Shown: positions 19,795-29,245, counted from the first letter of the stretch. The stretch: 62,856 bases of DNA from Actinomycetospora chibensis (GCF_028737215.1 NZ_JAQZAM010000027.1:1-62856); one strand, 5' to 3'. Translations and numbers: made by a program. Notes: generated by a model not told the origin, from the sequence alone.

Positions 19795-21363
19795 CTACTG
19801 GCTCGGCGTCGTGCCGCCCGGCGTCGAGCCGGACCCGGAGCCGGAGCCCGAGCCGGAGCCCGACCCGGACCCGGAGCCCGAGCCGGAGCCCGAGCCCGAG
19901 CCGGAGCCGGAGCCGCCGCCCGAGCCGCCGCCCGAGCCACCGCCCGTGCCGGAGCCGCCGCCCGTGCCGTGCTCGCCGCCGCCGGTGGTGCCGTGGCCGG
20001 TCGTTCCGTGCGAGCCGGGACGGCTCGGCGAGCCCTCGGTGGTCGAGCGAGGGGTTCGCTCGGTGGTTGCGGTGGTGGTCGTGGGGGTGGTGGTCGTGGG
20101 GGTGGTGCTGCTCTGCTCCGCGACCGGGGCGACGGCCGGGGCCGCGGTGGTCGGGGTCGCCGTGGTGGTCGGAGTGGGCTCGGCGACGGTCGGGCCGGGG
20201 GTCGCGGGTGCCGTCGACGGCGCGGAGACCTGCGGCAGCGGCGCCGAGGCGGCGGCCGGGGACGCGGCGCCGGTCAGCGCGAACGCGCCGCCCCCCACGA
20301 TCCCGAGGACGATCGCTCCCGCGGCGAGGCCGACCGTGAGCCCGCGACGGGGGGCGCGGCGCCGGGGCGCCGGGGCCAGGGCGGGTGCCGGGACGTCCGC
20401 GTCGACCGACGTGGACGGCAGGCTCGCGGTGTTCCGAGGGCCCTGCCGTGGGGCCGGCCGGGAGCGCCCCGCCCTCGCGGCGACCACCTGGGTGCGGGGG
20501 ACCGGCACGGACGTCGTGGCCCCGTTCTGCTGGCCCCGGGCCGCGAGGTCCGCGGCGCCCAGCGCGACCGTGTGCTCGGGCTCGTTCTCGAGGGAGACCG
20601 GGCGCCCGAGCTCGTCGGCGAGCGCCGCGGCGATCGCACCGGTGCGGGTGCTCCACCCCACGAGCACGACGGCGTCCAGGTCCCCGGGCAGGCGCCGGGC
20701 GCTCGCGAGGGCGCGGTGCAGCCCGGCCACGGCGGCGTCGTCGGTGGGGTGCGCGTCGGTCGGGTACGACACGGCCTCGGGGTGTCCGACGATCGTGAAC
20801 GCCCCGCCCCGGTGCACGAGCACGGTGGCGTCGACGCTGCCGCCGCCGAGGTCGACGACGGCGACCCCGCCGCCCTCGCGCAGCCCCTCGCGGGCGGCGT
20901 ACCGCGCCGCGGCCGCCTCCGGCTCGGAGACCAGGGAGACCGCGCCGAGCCCAAGGCTGACCGCGACCCCCGCGAACGCCTCCCGCTCCTCGTCACCCCA
21001 GGTGGCGGGGTGGGTCAGCACGATGCCGTCGGGGGCGCCGCCCTCGCGCTCCGCGACGAGGTCGACGACGCGGCGCAGCATGGCGCCGAGCACGGCGGTG
21101 GCGGCGAAGGGCGCGCCGTCGAGGAGCAGCGGCGTCGGGTCGGCGACGCGGGGGCGGACCTCGCGCGCCGCGCGGGACGGGTCCGTCGCGGCCGCCCGCA
21201 CGGCGGCGTCGCCGACCAGCGGCGGGCCGGACGCTCCCCAGTACAGGACCGAGGGCATCGCCGCGCTGTGCTCGCCGAGGGTGGCGACGCCGACCTTCCC
21301 GTCCCGCGCGACGGCGGCGGTGGTGATCGTCGTGCCGAGGTCGACGCCGAGGTGGTAGGTCAT
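19795..21363 (-). CDS. Membrane-anchored Hsp70-like protein with Thr- and Gly/Ser-rich tail
   Basis: A 522-residue protein. Residues 1-260 form an actin/Hsp70 ATPase-like domain: phosphate loop LGVDLGTTIT, THPATWGDEERE, VVDLGGGSVDATV. A basic stretch (PRRRAPRR) precedes one membrane segment (GLTVGLAAGAIVLGIVGGGA). The outside part is Pro/Thr-rich and ends in a long Gly-Ser repeat. No substrate-binding domain is present, so it is not a standard DnaK. It is probably a signalling or envelope protein. It ends the operon that begins with the Pls-type synthetase, with a 98-base gap before it. Confidence 0.82.
   Translation of the reverse strand: MTYHLGVDLGTTITTAAVARDGKVGVATLGEHSAAMPSVLYWGASGPPLVGDAAVRAAATDPSRAAREVRPRVADPTPLLLDGAPFAATAVLGAMLRRVVDLVAEREGGAPDGIVLTHPATWGDEEREAFAGVAVSLGLGAVSLVSEPEAAAARYAAREGLREGGGVAVVDLGGGSVDATVLVHRGGAFTIVGHPEAVSYPTDAHPTDDAAVAGLHRALASARRLPGDLDAVVLVGWSTRTGAIAAALADELGRPVSLENEPEHTVALGAADLAARGQQNGATTSVPVPRTQVVAARAGRSRPAPRQGPRNTASLPSTSVDADVPAPALAPAPRRRAPRRGLTVGLAAGAIVLGIVGGGAFALTGAASPAAASAPLPQVSAPSTAPATPGPTVAEPTPTTTATPTTAAPAVAPVAEQSSTTPTTTTPTTTTATTERTPRSTTEGSPSRPGSHGTTGHGTTGGGEHGTGGGSGTGGGSGGGSGGGSGSGSGSGSGSGSGSGSGSGSGSGSGSGSTPGGTTPSQ
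19829..19975 (-). repeat. Gly-Ser coding low-complexity repeat
   Basis: Imperfect 6-base units of the GGCTCC/GGCTCG type encode alternating Gly-Ser, then Gly-Gly-Gly-Ser, at the C-terminus of the Hsp70-like protein. Length is likely to vary between strains by slippage. Confidence 0.7.
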
Positions 21364-21461
21364 GGTCGTCTCCGTGTTCGGGGTCCCGGGGAGGGGAGAG
21401 GAGCGGGACGACCACGAGCCTCGCGGCGCGGCGAGGATCGGGGAGTAGGGAGAACCCGACG

Positions 21462-22739
21462 TCAGGGGGGTGTGGACCCTCGCTCCGGGGAGAGCGCCCG
21501 TGCCGCGCGGGCACCCGCGGCCGAGGCGACGGTCTCGAGCGGACCGCGGCCCGCGGTGGCCCGCCAGGCGAGGCCGAGCAGGAGCACCGCGACGACCTGC
21601 ACGATGTAGCCGGGCACCGGCGCGTAGACGTCGAACGGCGAGTTCAGGAACAGCACGTGCGCGGTGTAGAGGGTCAGCGTCATGGCCCCCGCGGCGGCGA
21701 GCGGCGCCCGCAGCACCGTCACGGCGGCGCGCAGGGACGGTCGTTGCGCCGCGTCGAGGCAGAGCATGACCCCGACGACGGCCAGCGCGATGCCGGTGGT
21801 GCGGGCGAGGTCGAGGGGCGTCGAGGTGTGCGGGGCGTCCACCGCGAGCCACCACCACGTCGTCGTCGGGGTGGTGCCGTCGGCGCCGGAGGCGAGGATC
21901 TCCCGTAGGTCGGCCGGGTCGAGGCCGGCCGCCGCGGACGTCGCGGAGAGGGTCGCGAGGCCGCCGCAGGGCCCGAGCAGGAACGCCGACGCGCCGGACG
22001 CGGCCGCCGCGAGGGCGGCGCCGCCGGCCGCGAGCCCGGCGGCGAACCGCGGCGAGCGCAGGTGGGCCCGGCCGAGGGCGAGGCCGATCGCGAGGTACGG
22101 AATCCACGTCAGCGCGGGATAGGTGCCGGTCACCAGGAGTTCGCGCAGGAGCCCGGTCGGGTCGGTGACCAGCCGGCCGAGGGACGGGTTGGCGAGCGCG
22201 GGCGGGGGCATCCCGGCGCGCACGAGGTGGCTGAGCGCGGGGAGCCCGGCGGCCCCGAGCACGGCGCCGCCGACGAGCAGAGGGGTCGGCAGGAGCACGA
22301 GCGGTACGGCGAGCACGAACAGCACCGCGTAGGCGGGGAGGATCACCGCCGCGACCTCGGCCTCGGTGACGCTGCCGAGCACGAGCCCCAGCAGCCCGAT
22401 CACCCCGGCGCGGGCGACGAGCGCGGCGCCCGCCCGCCGGGCCGGCCCGGCGCCCGTGACGCGCGTGCGGCCGGTCATGAACGCGACGCCGACACCGGCG
22501 AGCACCGCGAACAGCGCCGCGGCGTTGCCGGAGGCGATCCGCCCGACCCAGGTCGGCGCGCCCGCCGCGTCGGAGACGTAGAGCGCGTGGACCGCCATCA
22601 TCCCGAGCAGCGCCAGGCCCCGGGCGGCGTCGATCCCGACGACGCGCCCGCGGCTGCCCGGCACGAGGGGGGCCGCGTGCCGGGCGCGGCCCGGCGTGGC
22701 GGTGGCGGGGTCGCGCACCGGGGTCTCGGTGGGAGACAT
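21462..22739 (-). CDS. Multi-pass membrane acyltransferase-like protein (HGSNAT/DUF418 type)
   Basis: A 425-residue integral membrane protein with about ten hydrophobic segments. It opens with the GIDAARGLALLGMMAVHAL motif of the DUF1624/heparan-alpha-glucosaminide acetyltransferase-like group and has a DUF418-like C-terminal half (LTLYTAHVLF). Such proteins are thought to move acyl groups across the membrane onto amino or hydroxyl acceptors. In this operon an acceptor made by the Pls-type synthetase is possible (inference). It lies 37 bases after the peptidase stop. Confidence 0.78.
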   Translation of the reverse strand: MSPTETPVRDPATATPGRARHAAPLVPGSRGRVVGIDAARGLALLGMMAVHALYVSDAAGAPTWVGRIASGNAAALFAVLAGVGVAFMTGRTRVTGAGPARRAGAALVARAGVIGLLGLVLGSVTEAEVAAVILPAYAVLFVLAVPLVLLPTPLLVGGAVLGAAGLPALSHLVRAGMPPPALANPSLGRLVTDPTGLLRELLVTGTYPALTWIPYLAIGLALGRAHLRSPRFAAGLAAGGAALAAAASGASAFLLGPCGGLATLSATSAAAGLDPADLREILASGADGTTPTTTWWWLAVDAPHTSTPLDLARTTGIALAVVGVMLCLDAAQRPSLRAAVTVLRAPLAAAGAMTLTLYTAHVLFLNSPFDVYAPVPGYIVQVVAVLLLGLAWRATAGRGPLETVASAAGARAARALSPERGSTPP

Positions 22740-22776
22740 CGCTGTCGCTCCTCGGATCGGGTCGGGGGTGGTGTGC

Positions 22777-24168
22777 TCAGCCGGGCGGGCGGAGCGCGCC
22801 GGCGCGGGTCAGCTGGTCGGTCACGGCGGGCAGGTCGGCGAACCCGCGGGCCACGTCGTCAGGGGTGACGACGCGGTGGGCGTTCGCGGCGACGTAGGCC
22901 CGCACGGCGTCGTCGAAGCGCTCCGCGCCGGCCTGCTCGCGCGCGGCGACGAGGACGGCCGCGCCCTGGGTGTAGACGCCGACGTTGTAGGGACCGAAGC
23001 CCCGGTCGGCCCAGACGGCCATCGGGTCGCCGAGGCGTCCGCGCAGGCGCGCGGGGACGTCGTCGAGGGCGTAGTCGTCCGCGGTGCCGGTGACGACGGC
23101 CTGGGCGTAGGTCGCGAAGGCCTCGTCGATCCAGGGGTCGCGGCCCTGGTCGTTGCCCACCAGCGCGTAGAACCACTGGTGGGCGAGCTCGTGCGCGGCC
23201 AGCTCTCCGAGCTGCTGCGGCGGGGTGTCGCCGAACTGCAGCGCCCCGGGGTACTCGAGGCCCGAGGTCTGGGACGGCGCGACCGCGACCCACAGGTCCG
23301 GGTACGGGAACGGTCCGAACAGGTCCTGCAGCCGCCGGACCGCCCCGTCGAGCTCGGCGGCCCACCGCTCCGGGTCGGTGCGGGTGCCGCTCACGGGCGT
23401 GAACAGGTGCAGTCGCGTGCCCGCGATGTCGCGCTCGAGGACGCGGTAGGCGCCGACCGCGACGGAGATGTCGCGGACGGCGTCGGCCCGGAAGACGTGG
23501 GTGGTGGTGCCGGGCCGCGGGCCCGGGACCGGGGGATCGGCGCGCCCGGCGCCCGAGACCGCCGCACCCTCCGGAGCGGTGACGCGCAGCGCGTCGAGCC
23601 GGAAGTCCTCGCTGACCGCGGTCTCGCCGGGAATGCGGACGGCGTCGTCGCGGACCCAGCCCTGCCCGCGGACCCAGGCGAGCATGGGGAACCCCGAGCC
23701 GAACCACGCGGTGCCGGTGGACGGCGAGGTGCCGAGGCGCTCGTCGGCGTCCACCCCGAGGCGCAGGGTGAAGCCGAGCTCGGCGCGCACGACCTCGCCG
23801 GCCGCGACGCAGGCGGGCAGGGGCAGCTCGACGAGCGTGCCGGGCGCGCCGGCCGTCGCCCCCGCGGGTCGCACGAGCGGGGCCGTCGGGCGGCCGCCGA
23901 CCGATGCGTCGGTCACCTGCAGCGCGTTGCCCTCACCGGCGGGCGACGGGGCGTTCGGCCAGGTCCGGAACACCAGCTCGCAGATCGGCCGGTCGGGCGT
24001 GAACGTCACGGTCTCGCGGCCGGTGACGCTGCGGAGGTCGGGTGCGACGTCCATGGCGAGGTCGACGGCGGGCCGTCGGTCCCACGGGGCGGCGGCCTCG
24101 GCGGGCCCGACGGAGCAGCCCGCGAGCGCGGCGAGGGCGGTGAGCAGGGCGAGGAGGGCGAGCTTCAC
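22777..24168 (-). CDS. Lipoprotein M1-family zinc metallopeptidase
   Basis: A 463-residue gluzincin with HELAHQW followed by a glutamate in WIDEAF, exactly HEXXH-X18-E. The N-terminus MKLALLALLTALAALAGC is a lipoprotein signal with the lipidated cysteine at about residue 18, so the enzyme acts outside the cell. M1 enzymes cleave N-terminal residues. The epsilon-poly-lysine-degrading enzyme of Streptomyces albulus is also a gluzincin of this kind (recalled literature). Its place two genes after a Pls-type synthetase suggests a polymer-trimming or self-protection role. GTGA overlap couples it to the preceding gene. Confidence 0.9.
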   Translation of the reverse strand: MKLALLALLTALAALAGCSVGPAEAAAPWDRRPAVDLAMDVAPDLRSVTGRETVTFTPDRPICELVFRTWPNAPSPAGEGNALQVTDASVGGRPTAPLVRPAGATAGAPGTLVELPLPACVAAGEVVRAELGFTLRLGVDADERLGTSPSTGTAWFGSGFPMLAWVRGQGWVRDDAVRIPGETAVSEDFRLDALRVTAPEGAAVSGAGRADPPVPGPRPGTTTHVFRADAVRDISVAVGAYRVLERDIAGTRLHLFTPVSGTRTDPERWAAELDGAVRRLQDLFGPFPYPDLWVAVAPSQTSGLEYPGALQFGDTPPQQLGELAAHELAHQWFYALVGNDQGRDPWIDEAFATYAQAVVTGTADDYALDDVPARLRGRLGDPMAVWADRGFGPYNVGVYTQGAAVLVAAREQAGAERFDDAVRAYVAANAHRVVTPDDVARGFADLPAVTDQLTRAGALRPPG

Positions 24169-24830
24169 GGGCGGCCACGCTCCAGGGTGCGGTCGACGAG
24201 GTCGCGGGCGAGCTCACGGGCGTCACGGACGGGCAGCCCGGCGTCGGCGAACCAGTCGGGCGTGGCCTCGGGGTGCGGTCCCACCACACCGACGCGGCCG
24301 TGGCCGTGCGGGGCGACGAGGGCCGCCGGCGGCCCGTCGGGGTAGCGGGCGAGGACCTCCACGCCGGCGTCGGCGCGCTCGTCGAGGACGAACGTCGCCG
24401 GGTCCTGGGCGAAGACCGAGCGCCGGTGGCCGCGCCAGTCCACGTCGACCAGCGCGTCGTCCTCGGTGTCGAGCACGGCGTCGTCGCCGGCGACGTACTG
24501 GTCGGTGTCGCCGGGCAGCAGACCGAACCCGGGGGACTCGCCGGCCAGGTAGGCGCCGAGACAGAAGCCCAGGTACCGGCCGCCGCCGTGCACGTAGCTC
24601 CGCACGGCGCGGCGGTGGCGGCGCATCCGGCGCCAGCCGCGGCGCAGGGTGCCGCCGCCGGGCTGGGCGTAGAGCTCGGCCCCGGCGAGGGTCCGCTCGG
24701 TCAGGGCCAGGTCCTCCCGCGGGCCGACGAACCGCACGTCGAGGCCCCACCGCGGCTCCGCCAGCAGGGAGGCGACGGCCTCGGGACAACCGGGCAGGCT
24801 CGCCGGGCCCCGGTACACGAGTGCGGTCAC
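24165..24830 (-). CDS. GATase-like (BPL_N) protein
   Basis: A 221-residue protein resembling the biotin-protein-ligase N-terminal/class I glutamine amidotransferase fold. The nucleophile elbow FCLGAYLAG contains a cysteine, and AQPGGGT precedes it. No biotin-transfer domain is present. The Cys suggests amidase or amidotransferase chemistry, but no partner synthetase subunit is seen other than the Pls-type protein, with which it shares a GTGA overlap. A role in releasing or modifying the peptide product is inference. Confidence 0.78.
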   Translation of the reverse strand: MTALVYRGPASLPGCPEAVASLLAEPRWGLDVRFVGPREDLALTERTLAGAELYAQPGGGTLRRGWRRMRRHRRAVRSYVHGGGRYLGFCLGAYLAGESPGFGLLPGDTDQYVAGDDAVLDTEDDALVDVDWRGHRRSVFAQDPATFVLDERADAGVEVLARYPDGPPAALVAPHGHGRVGVVGPHPEATPDWFADAGLPVRDARELARDLVDRTLERGRP

Positions 24831-27800
24831 GCCGCCTCCCCGATCCGGTCGCCGGTGCTGGCGTCGGTCCTGTCGGTGACGACCGGGAGCTCCATCGTCG
24901 GCACGGAATCCGGCGGCTCCTCGACCCCGCGGGCGGGGATGCCGCGCCAGCGGGTGCCGTCGCCCAGCTCCTCGCCCTTCATCAGCAGGGTCAGGCCGTC
25001 GAGGTCGACGTCGCGGCCGACGCCGGCGTCGTAGAGCACGATGCTGCGCGCCCCGACGGTCGCGCCGTCGCCGACGCGGACCGTCGACATCTTCATGACG
25101 CGGTCCTCGAACAGGTGCGTCTGCAGGGACACCCCGGGCCCGACCGCGGCGTCGTCACCGATCTCGACGAGGTCGAACTCGGTGAGGTAGGTGGTGGCGA
25201 GGTAGGTGCGCCGCCCGATGCGCGCCCCGAAGCGGCGCAGGGCCACCGGGAGGAACGGGGTGCCGACGAGCAGGCCGAGCATCGTCGGGACGGCGGCCGC
25301 CTCGTAGAGCCCGGTGACGAACTCGGTGCGGCGGACGAACGGATCCCACAGCGGCGCGACGCGCGGCCGGTAGGTGCCGACGATGTGGCGCTTCACGGCG
25401 ACGACGTAAGCGACGACCGCGGCGCTCGCGGCCGCGGCGATCAGCGGGGCGCCGAGCGCGGTGGGCAGCAGATCGCGGCCGCGGGCCAGCGCCGAGAGCG
25501 TGAGCAGGTAGAGGTAGAGCCCGACCCCGAGCAGCGAGGCGGGGAGCGTGGCGCGGACGAACTCGACGGCCAGGCGCTCGCGCACCCGCCGGCGGGTCGG
25601 GTGGAACGTCTCCCGCTCGTCGTGGTCCCCGGAGTCCTGGCGCTGCGGCAGGTGCATGGCGGGGGAGCCGAGCCACGAGCTGTCGTCGGGGACGCCCGCG
25701 GGCGGCGGCACCGTGTGCACGCCGACCAGGGAGCCGTGCCCGGTGCCGGTGCCCGACGGGACGAGGGCCGCGTTGCCGACGAAGGCGCGGTCGCCGACGG
25801 ACGTCGGGCGCAGCAGCATCCGTCCGTCGGCGAACGTGGCGGCGCCGACGCTGGCCATGTCGGCGACGAAGCTCCCCTCGCCGAGGGTCAGCAGGTCGGG
25901 ATCGAGGTGCGCCGCGGTGGAGACCTCCGCGCCGCGCCCGACCCGCGCACCGAGCAGCCGCAGCCACGGGACGGTGTAGAGGGTGGCGTAGAGCGAGTTG
26001 GTGAACGTCAGGCTCTGCGCCAGCAGCGCGTCGGCGATCCACTTGCGCAGCCCCAGCGAGGAGCGCACCGGATGGATCCCGACGGGCGTGCGCGCCAGGA
26101 CGACGCGGCGCCCGAGCGCCACCACCACGCAGACCATCAGGACGAACACGGGCCCGGACACCAGCGTGGCGGCGAACCCGGCGAGGACACCGAAGGCGAG
26201 CAGCGCCGACCACACGAGCATCACCGAGGGCACGACCATGGCGATCGCGAGCGCCTCGAGACCGACCAGACCGGCCAGCGCGCCGGCCACGTGCCGTGCC
26301 CGCCAGCCCGGCAGCGGGCCGGCGTCGCGCATGGCGACCAGCGCCGCGTCCTGGGTCTCGTGCTCCTGCGGGGGCGAGCCCGCCCAGGTCCGCCCGGCCG
26401 GGACCACCTCGTCGCGGCCCAGCGACGACTGCTCGGCGAGCATCCCGACGGGGCCGATCCGGCTGCCCGGCGCGAGCACGGTGTTGGCGCCGGCCACGGC
26501 GCGGCGCTCGAGCCGGACGGGTCCGACGACCACCTGGCCGTCCTCGACCGACCACGGGTGCAGGGCCGCGCCGTAGCCCACGGTGGCGTCGTCGTCGAGG
26601 TGGAGCATCCGGGGCAGCGTGAGGTCGGCGGTGACGACGTGGGTCCGGCGGCCGACCCGGGCGCCGAGCAGACGCAGGTAGGGGGCGAGCAGCGGCGACC
26701 CGACCAGCACCGGCAGCGGCGCGAGCCGCAGCACGAGGTCGAGCGTCCAGAGCCGGAGGAACGTCGGCCCCCAGAGGCGGTACCGGCCCGGGCGGATCCC
26801 GGCGGCCAGCGGCCGGGCGAGCAGCACCGGCAGCAGCCACCGCACGCCCAACCAGGCCGCCGCGCCCGCGGCGAGCACCTGGGCGAGCACCTCGGTCGAG
26901 ACCGTTCCGTCGTTCGCCGTGTAGACCCAGCTCACCGGCAGCGTCACGGCGAGCAGGAACAGGTAGAGCACCACCGCCTGGGCCGTCCCGGCCGCCGCGA
27001 CCCGAGGGGTCGACGAACGGACGGGACCGGGCCGGGGCGCCGCCGAGGTCGCGGTGGCGGACCCGGCGCCCGCGAGGTGGGTCGCGAGCGCCCGCACCGA
27101 GGGGTGCGCATAGAGGTCGCGCACCGCAGGACTCCCGCCGACCCCACGCTCGCGCAGCAGGGTCACGGTGGTGGCGGCGAGCAGGGAGTGGCCGCCGAGC
27201 TCGTCGAAGAAGTCGGCCTCGACCGAGAGCTCGGCGGGGGTCAGCCCGAACGCCTCGGCCCACACGGCGGCGATCTGCTCCTCGAGCTCGCCCTCCGCCG
27301 CCACCACGGGGCCGGTGGCGGCGACCAGCCGGCGCCCGGCGGGCGCGGGCAGCTGCGCGCGGTCGACCTTGCCGCTGACCTGCGTCGGCAGCTCGTCCAG
27401 GACGTCGAGGGTCGCCGGGATCATGTAGGCGGGCAGGCGCTCGCGCAGCGCCGCGACCAGCCGGGCGGTGAGCGCCTCGGCGTCGGCGAACTCCCCGACG
27501 ACGTACGCGGCGAGGTCCCCGGAGCCGGCGTCACCGCCGCCGCCGGGGTCGAGCGCGACGACGGCGCTGCCGACCTCGGGGTCGGTGAGCAGCACGCTCT
27601 CGATCTCGCCGAGGTCGACCCGGTGGCCGCGGACCTTCACCTCGGCGTCGGCGCGGCCGAGGTACTCGATCTCGCCGTCGGCGGTCCACCGGCCGAGGTC
27701 CCCGGTGCGATAGAGCGGGTGGCCGGTGGCCGGGTGGGTGACGAACACCGAGGCGGTCTTCTCCGGCAGGCCCACGTACCCGCGCGCGACCCCGGGGCCG

Positions 27801-28930
27801 GCGAGGGCGATCTCGCCGATCTCGCCCGGGCCCACGAGGCGCGGCGTCGGGTCCTCGGCCTCGAGCAGCTCGACGCCGTAGGTGGGCAGCGGCCGGCCGA
27901 TGGTGACCGGGCGGTCGGGCACGAGCTCGCACCACGTCGCCGTCACCGTCGCCTCGGTGGGTCCGTAGGTGTTGAGCAGACGCCGCCCCGGGCGGCTCCA
28001 GCGCTCGACGAGCTCGGCCGGGCAGGCCTCACCGCCGACGAGGACGGTGCGCAGCCCGGGCAGGTCGCGCGGAACGGTGGCGAGCAGCGTCGGCACGCAG
28101 TACAGGACGCTGACGCGCGTGCGTTCGAGGTGGTCGGCGAGGTCCGCGCCCAGGCGTCGCTCGTCGTTCGGCCCGACGACGAGCGTCGCGCCGACCGCCC
28201 ACGTCGGCCAGATCTCCTCGATCGAGAAGTCGAAGGAGATCGTCATGCCCTGGTGGACGCGGTCGGTGGGGCGCACGTCGTAGACGGTGGGCACCACCGC
28301 GACGAAGTTCGTGATGCTCGACTGCGCGACCTCGACGCCCTTGGGTCGCCCGCTCGAGCCGGACGTGTAGATGACGTACGCGGTGGGGTCGTCAGAGCCG
28401 TCGGGAGAGCCCTCGGGGGCACGGTCGGCGGGCCGGTGCGTGGGGGCGGCGTCGAGGGTGGCGGCCTCGCCGTCGACGGCGAGCCAGGCGCGGCCCAGCG
28501 GCGCGACGGTGTCGGCGAGCGCGGTGGAGGTCAGGAGCAGGTCGACGCCGGCGTCCTCGGCGACGTACGCCAGGCGGTCGGCGGGCGACTCGGGGTCGAC
28601 GGGCACGAAGGCCGCGCCGGCCTTGAGCGCGCCGAGCAGGGCGACGTAGGTCTCCGGCGAGCGCTCGAGGAAGAGCGCGACCCGGGCGCCGGGCCGCACA
28701 CCGCGGTCGGCGAGGACGTGCGCGAGTTGGTTCGCGCGCGCGTCGAGGTCGGCGTAGCTGGTCGCCCGCCCCTCGTGCTCCACGGCCGTCGCCCCGGGCG
28801 TCGTGTCGGCCGTGCGCTCGAAGACGTGCTCGAGCCGGGCCTCCGGCAGGCGTGTGGGCCCCGCCGCCGGGTCCGGGCCCGGCTGCCGTGGCAGTGGCCG
28901 GGTCGCGTCCTCGGTGACGGCTCCCGTCAT
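24827..28930 (-). CDS. Pls/PosA-family membrane non-ribosomal peptide synthetase
   Basis: A 1367-residue protein: adenylation domain (about residues 20-530, with YTSGSSGRPKG, NTYGPTEATV, YRTGDLGRW), carrier domain with phosphopantetheine serine in LGGHSLLA, then three left-handed beta-helix-like acyltransferase modules alternating with pairs of membrane helices. This is the architecture of epsilon-poly-lysine synthetase (about 1319 residues), which joins one amino acid repeatedly. By eye alignment to PheA the pocket reads D-F-E-Y-L-G-T-V-T-(K); the acidic third position could favour a basic amino acid, but this is uncertain. ATG at 28930 follows GGGGAGAGG; a GTG at 28990 is the alternative. 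Confidence 0.88.
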   Translation of the reverse strand: MTGAVTEDATRPLPRQPGPDPAAGPTRLPEARLEHVFERTADTTPGATAVEHEGRATSYADLDARANQLAHVLADRGVRPGARVALFLERSPETYVALLGALKAGAAFVPVDPESPADRLAYVAEDAGVDLLLTSTALADTVAPLGRAWLAVDGEAATLDAAPTHRPADRAPEGSPDGSDDPTAYVIYTSGSSGRPKGVEVAQSSITNFVAVVPTVYDVRPTDRVHQGMTISFDFSIEEIWPTWAVGATLVVGPNDERRLGADLADHLERTRVSVLYCVPTLLATVPRDLPGLRTVLVGGEACPAELVERWSRPGRRLLNTYGPTEATVTATWCELVPDRPVTIGRPLPTYGVELLEAEDPTPRLVGPGEIGEIALAGPGVARGYVGLPEKTASVFVTHPATGHPLYRTGDLGRWTADGEIEYLGRADAEVKVRGHRVDLGEIESVLLTDPEVGSAVVALDPGGGGDAGSGDLAAYVVGEFADAEALTARLVAALRERLPAYMIPATLDVLDELPTQVSGKVDRAQLPAPAGRRLVAATGPVVAAEGELEEQIAAVWAEAFGLTPAELSVEADFFDELGGHSLLAATTVTLLRERGVGGSPAVRDLYAHPSVRALATHLAGAGSATATSAAPRPGPVRSSTPRVAAAGTAQAVVLYLFLLAVTLPVSWVYTANDGTVSTEVLAQVLAAGAAAWLGVRWLLPVLLARPLAAGIRPGRYRLWGPTFLRLWTLDLVLRLAPLPVLVGSPLLAPYLRLLGARVGRRTHVVTADLTLPRMLHLDDDATVGYGAALHPWSVEDGQVVVGPVRLERRAVAGANTVLAPGSRIGPVGMLAEQSSLGRDEVVPAGRTWAGSPPQEHETQDAALVAMRDAGPLPGWRARHVAGALAGLVGLEALAIAMVVPSVMLVWSALLAFGVLAGFAATLVSGPVFVLMVCVVVALGRRVVLARTPVGIHPVRSSLGLRKWIADALLAQSLTFTNSLYATLYTVPWLRLLGARVGRGAEVSTAAHLDPDLLTLGEGSFVADMASVGAATFADGRMLLRPTSVGDRAFVGNAALVPSGTGTGHGSLVGVHTVPPPAGVPDDSSWLGSPAMHLPQRQDSGDHDERETFHPTRRRVRERLAVEFVRATLPASLLGVGLYLYLLTLSALARGRDLLPTALGAPLIAAAASAAVVAYVVAVKRHIVGTYRPRVAPLWDPFVRRTEFVTGLYEAAAVPTMLGLLVGTPFLPVALRRFGARIGRRTYLATTYLTEFDLVEIGDDAAVGPGVSLQTHLFEDRVMKMSTVRVGDGATVGARSIVLYDAGVGRDVDLDGLTLLMKGEELGDGTRWRGIPARGVEEPPDSVPTMELPVVTDRTDASTGDRIGEAA

Positions 28931-29192
28931 CGGCTGCCTCTCCCCGTCGGCGTCCCCCGGGCGCCGCTCGGTGAGGTGGATCGGCACCACGGGGACGTCG
29001 TCGACGGCGTCATCGCTCGTCGGGACCCGGCGTGATGAGCCGGGCTGGGCGTGTCAGTACCTCGGCGCCCCCGGTCGCGAAACGCGACCGCGCCGCCCCG
29101 TCGACCTCGTCACAATCGGGTAACGCGATGACGGAGCGTGAGAGAAAGCGGACGAATCGTCACCACCGCACCACGATGGGGTCACTCGCCGA

Positions 29193-29214
29193 CGAACGTC
29201 CCGCGGGGCGTTCG
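29193..29214. promoter_or_regulatory. 22-base palindrome at the FadH1 -35 region (candidate operator)
   Basis: CGAACGTCCC and GGGGCGTTCG are arms of 10 bases around GC with one T-G mismatch. The element ends 18 bases before the TACCGT box, so a bound regulator would cover the -35 region. The AACG/CGTT ends resemble the inverted repeat before mftA, but spacing differs. Confidence 0.4.
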
Positions 29215-29232
29215 GCCCCCGCGGCGAACGGC

Positions 29233-29238
29233 TACCGT
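29233..29238 (+). promoter_or_regulatory. Leaderless -10 box (TACCGT) of the FadH1 gene
   Basis: TACCGT is followed by 7 bases and the GTG at 29246. It supports this start, since no ribosome site is visible. Confidence 0.5.
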
Positions 29239-29245
29239 CACGCCC

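Larger units (their letters stand above)
28931..29245. promoter_or_regulatory. Divergent intergenic region, synthetase / FadH1
   Basis: A 315-base gap. Near its right end it holds the palindrome at 29193-29214 and the FadH1 -10 box at 29233. The left part (28990-29160) is less GC-rich and probably holds the synthetase promoter, but no clear hexamers could be picked out. Confidence 0.4.

Noticed and set aside
23468..29035. A plus-strand open frame of about 1855 codons opposite the Pls-type synthetase operon
   Set aside because: It is antisense to three well-supported genes and its protein is Arg/Gly/Val/Asp-rich with no domain. Long antisense frames are expected at this GC content.
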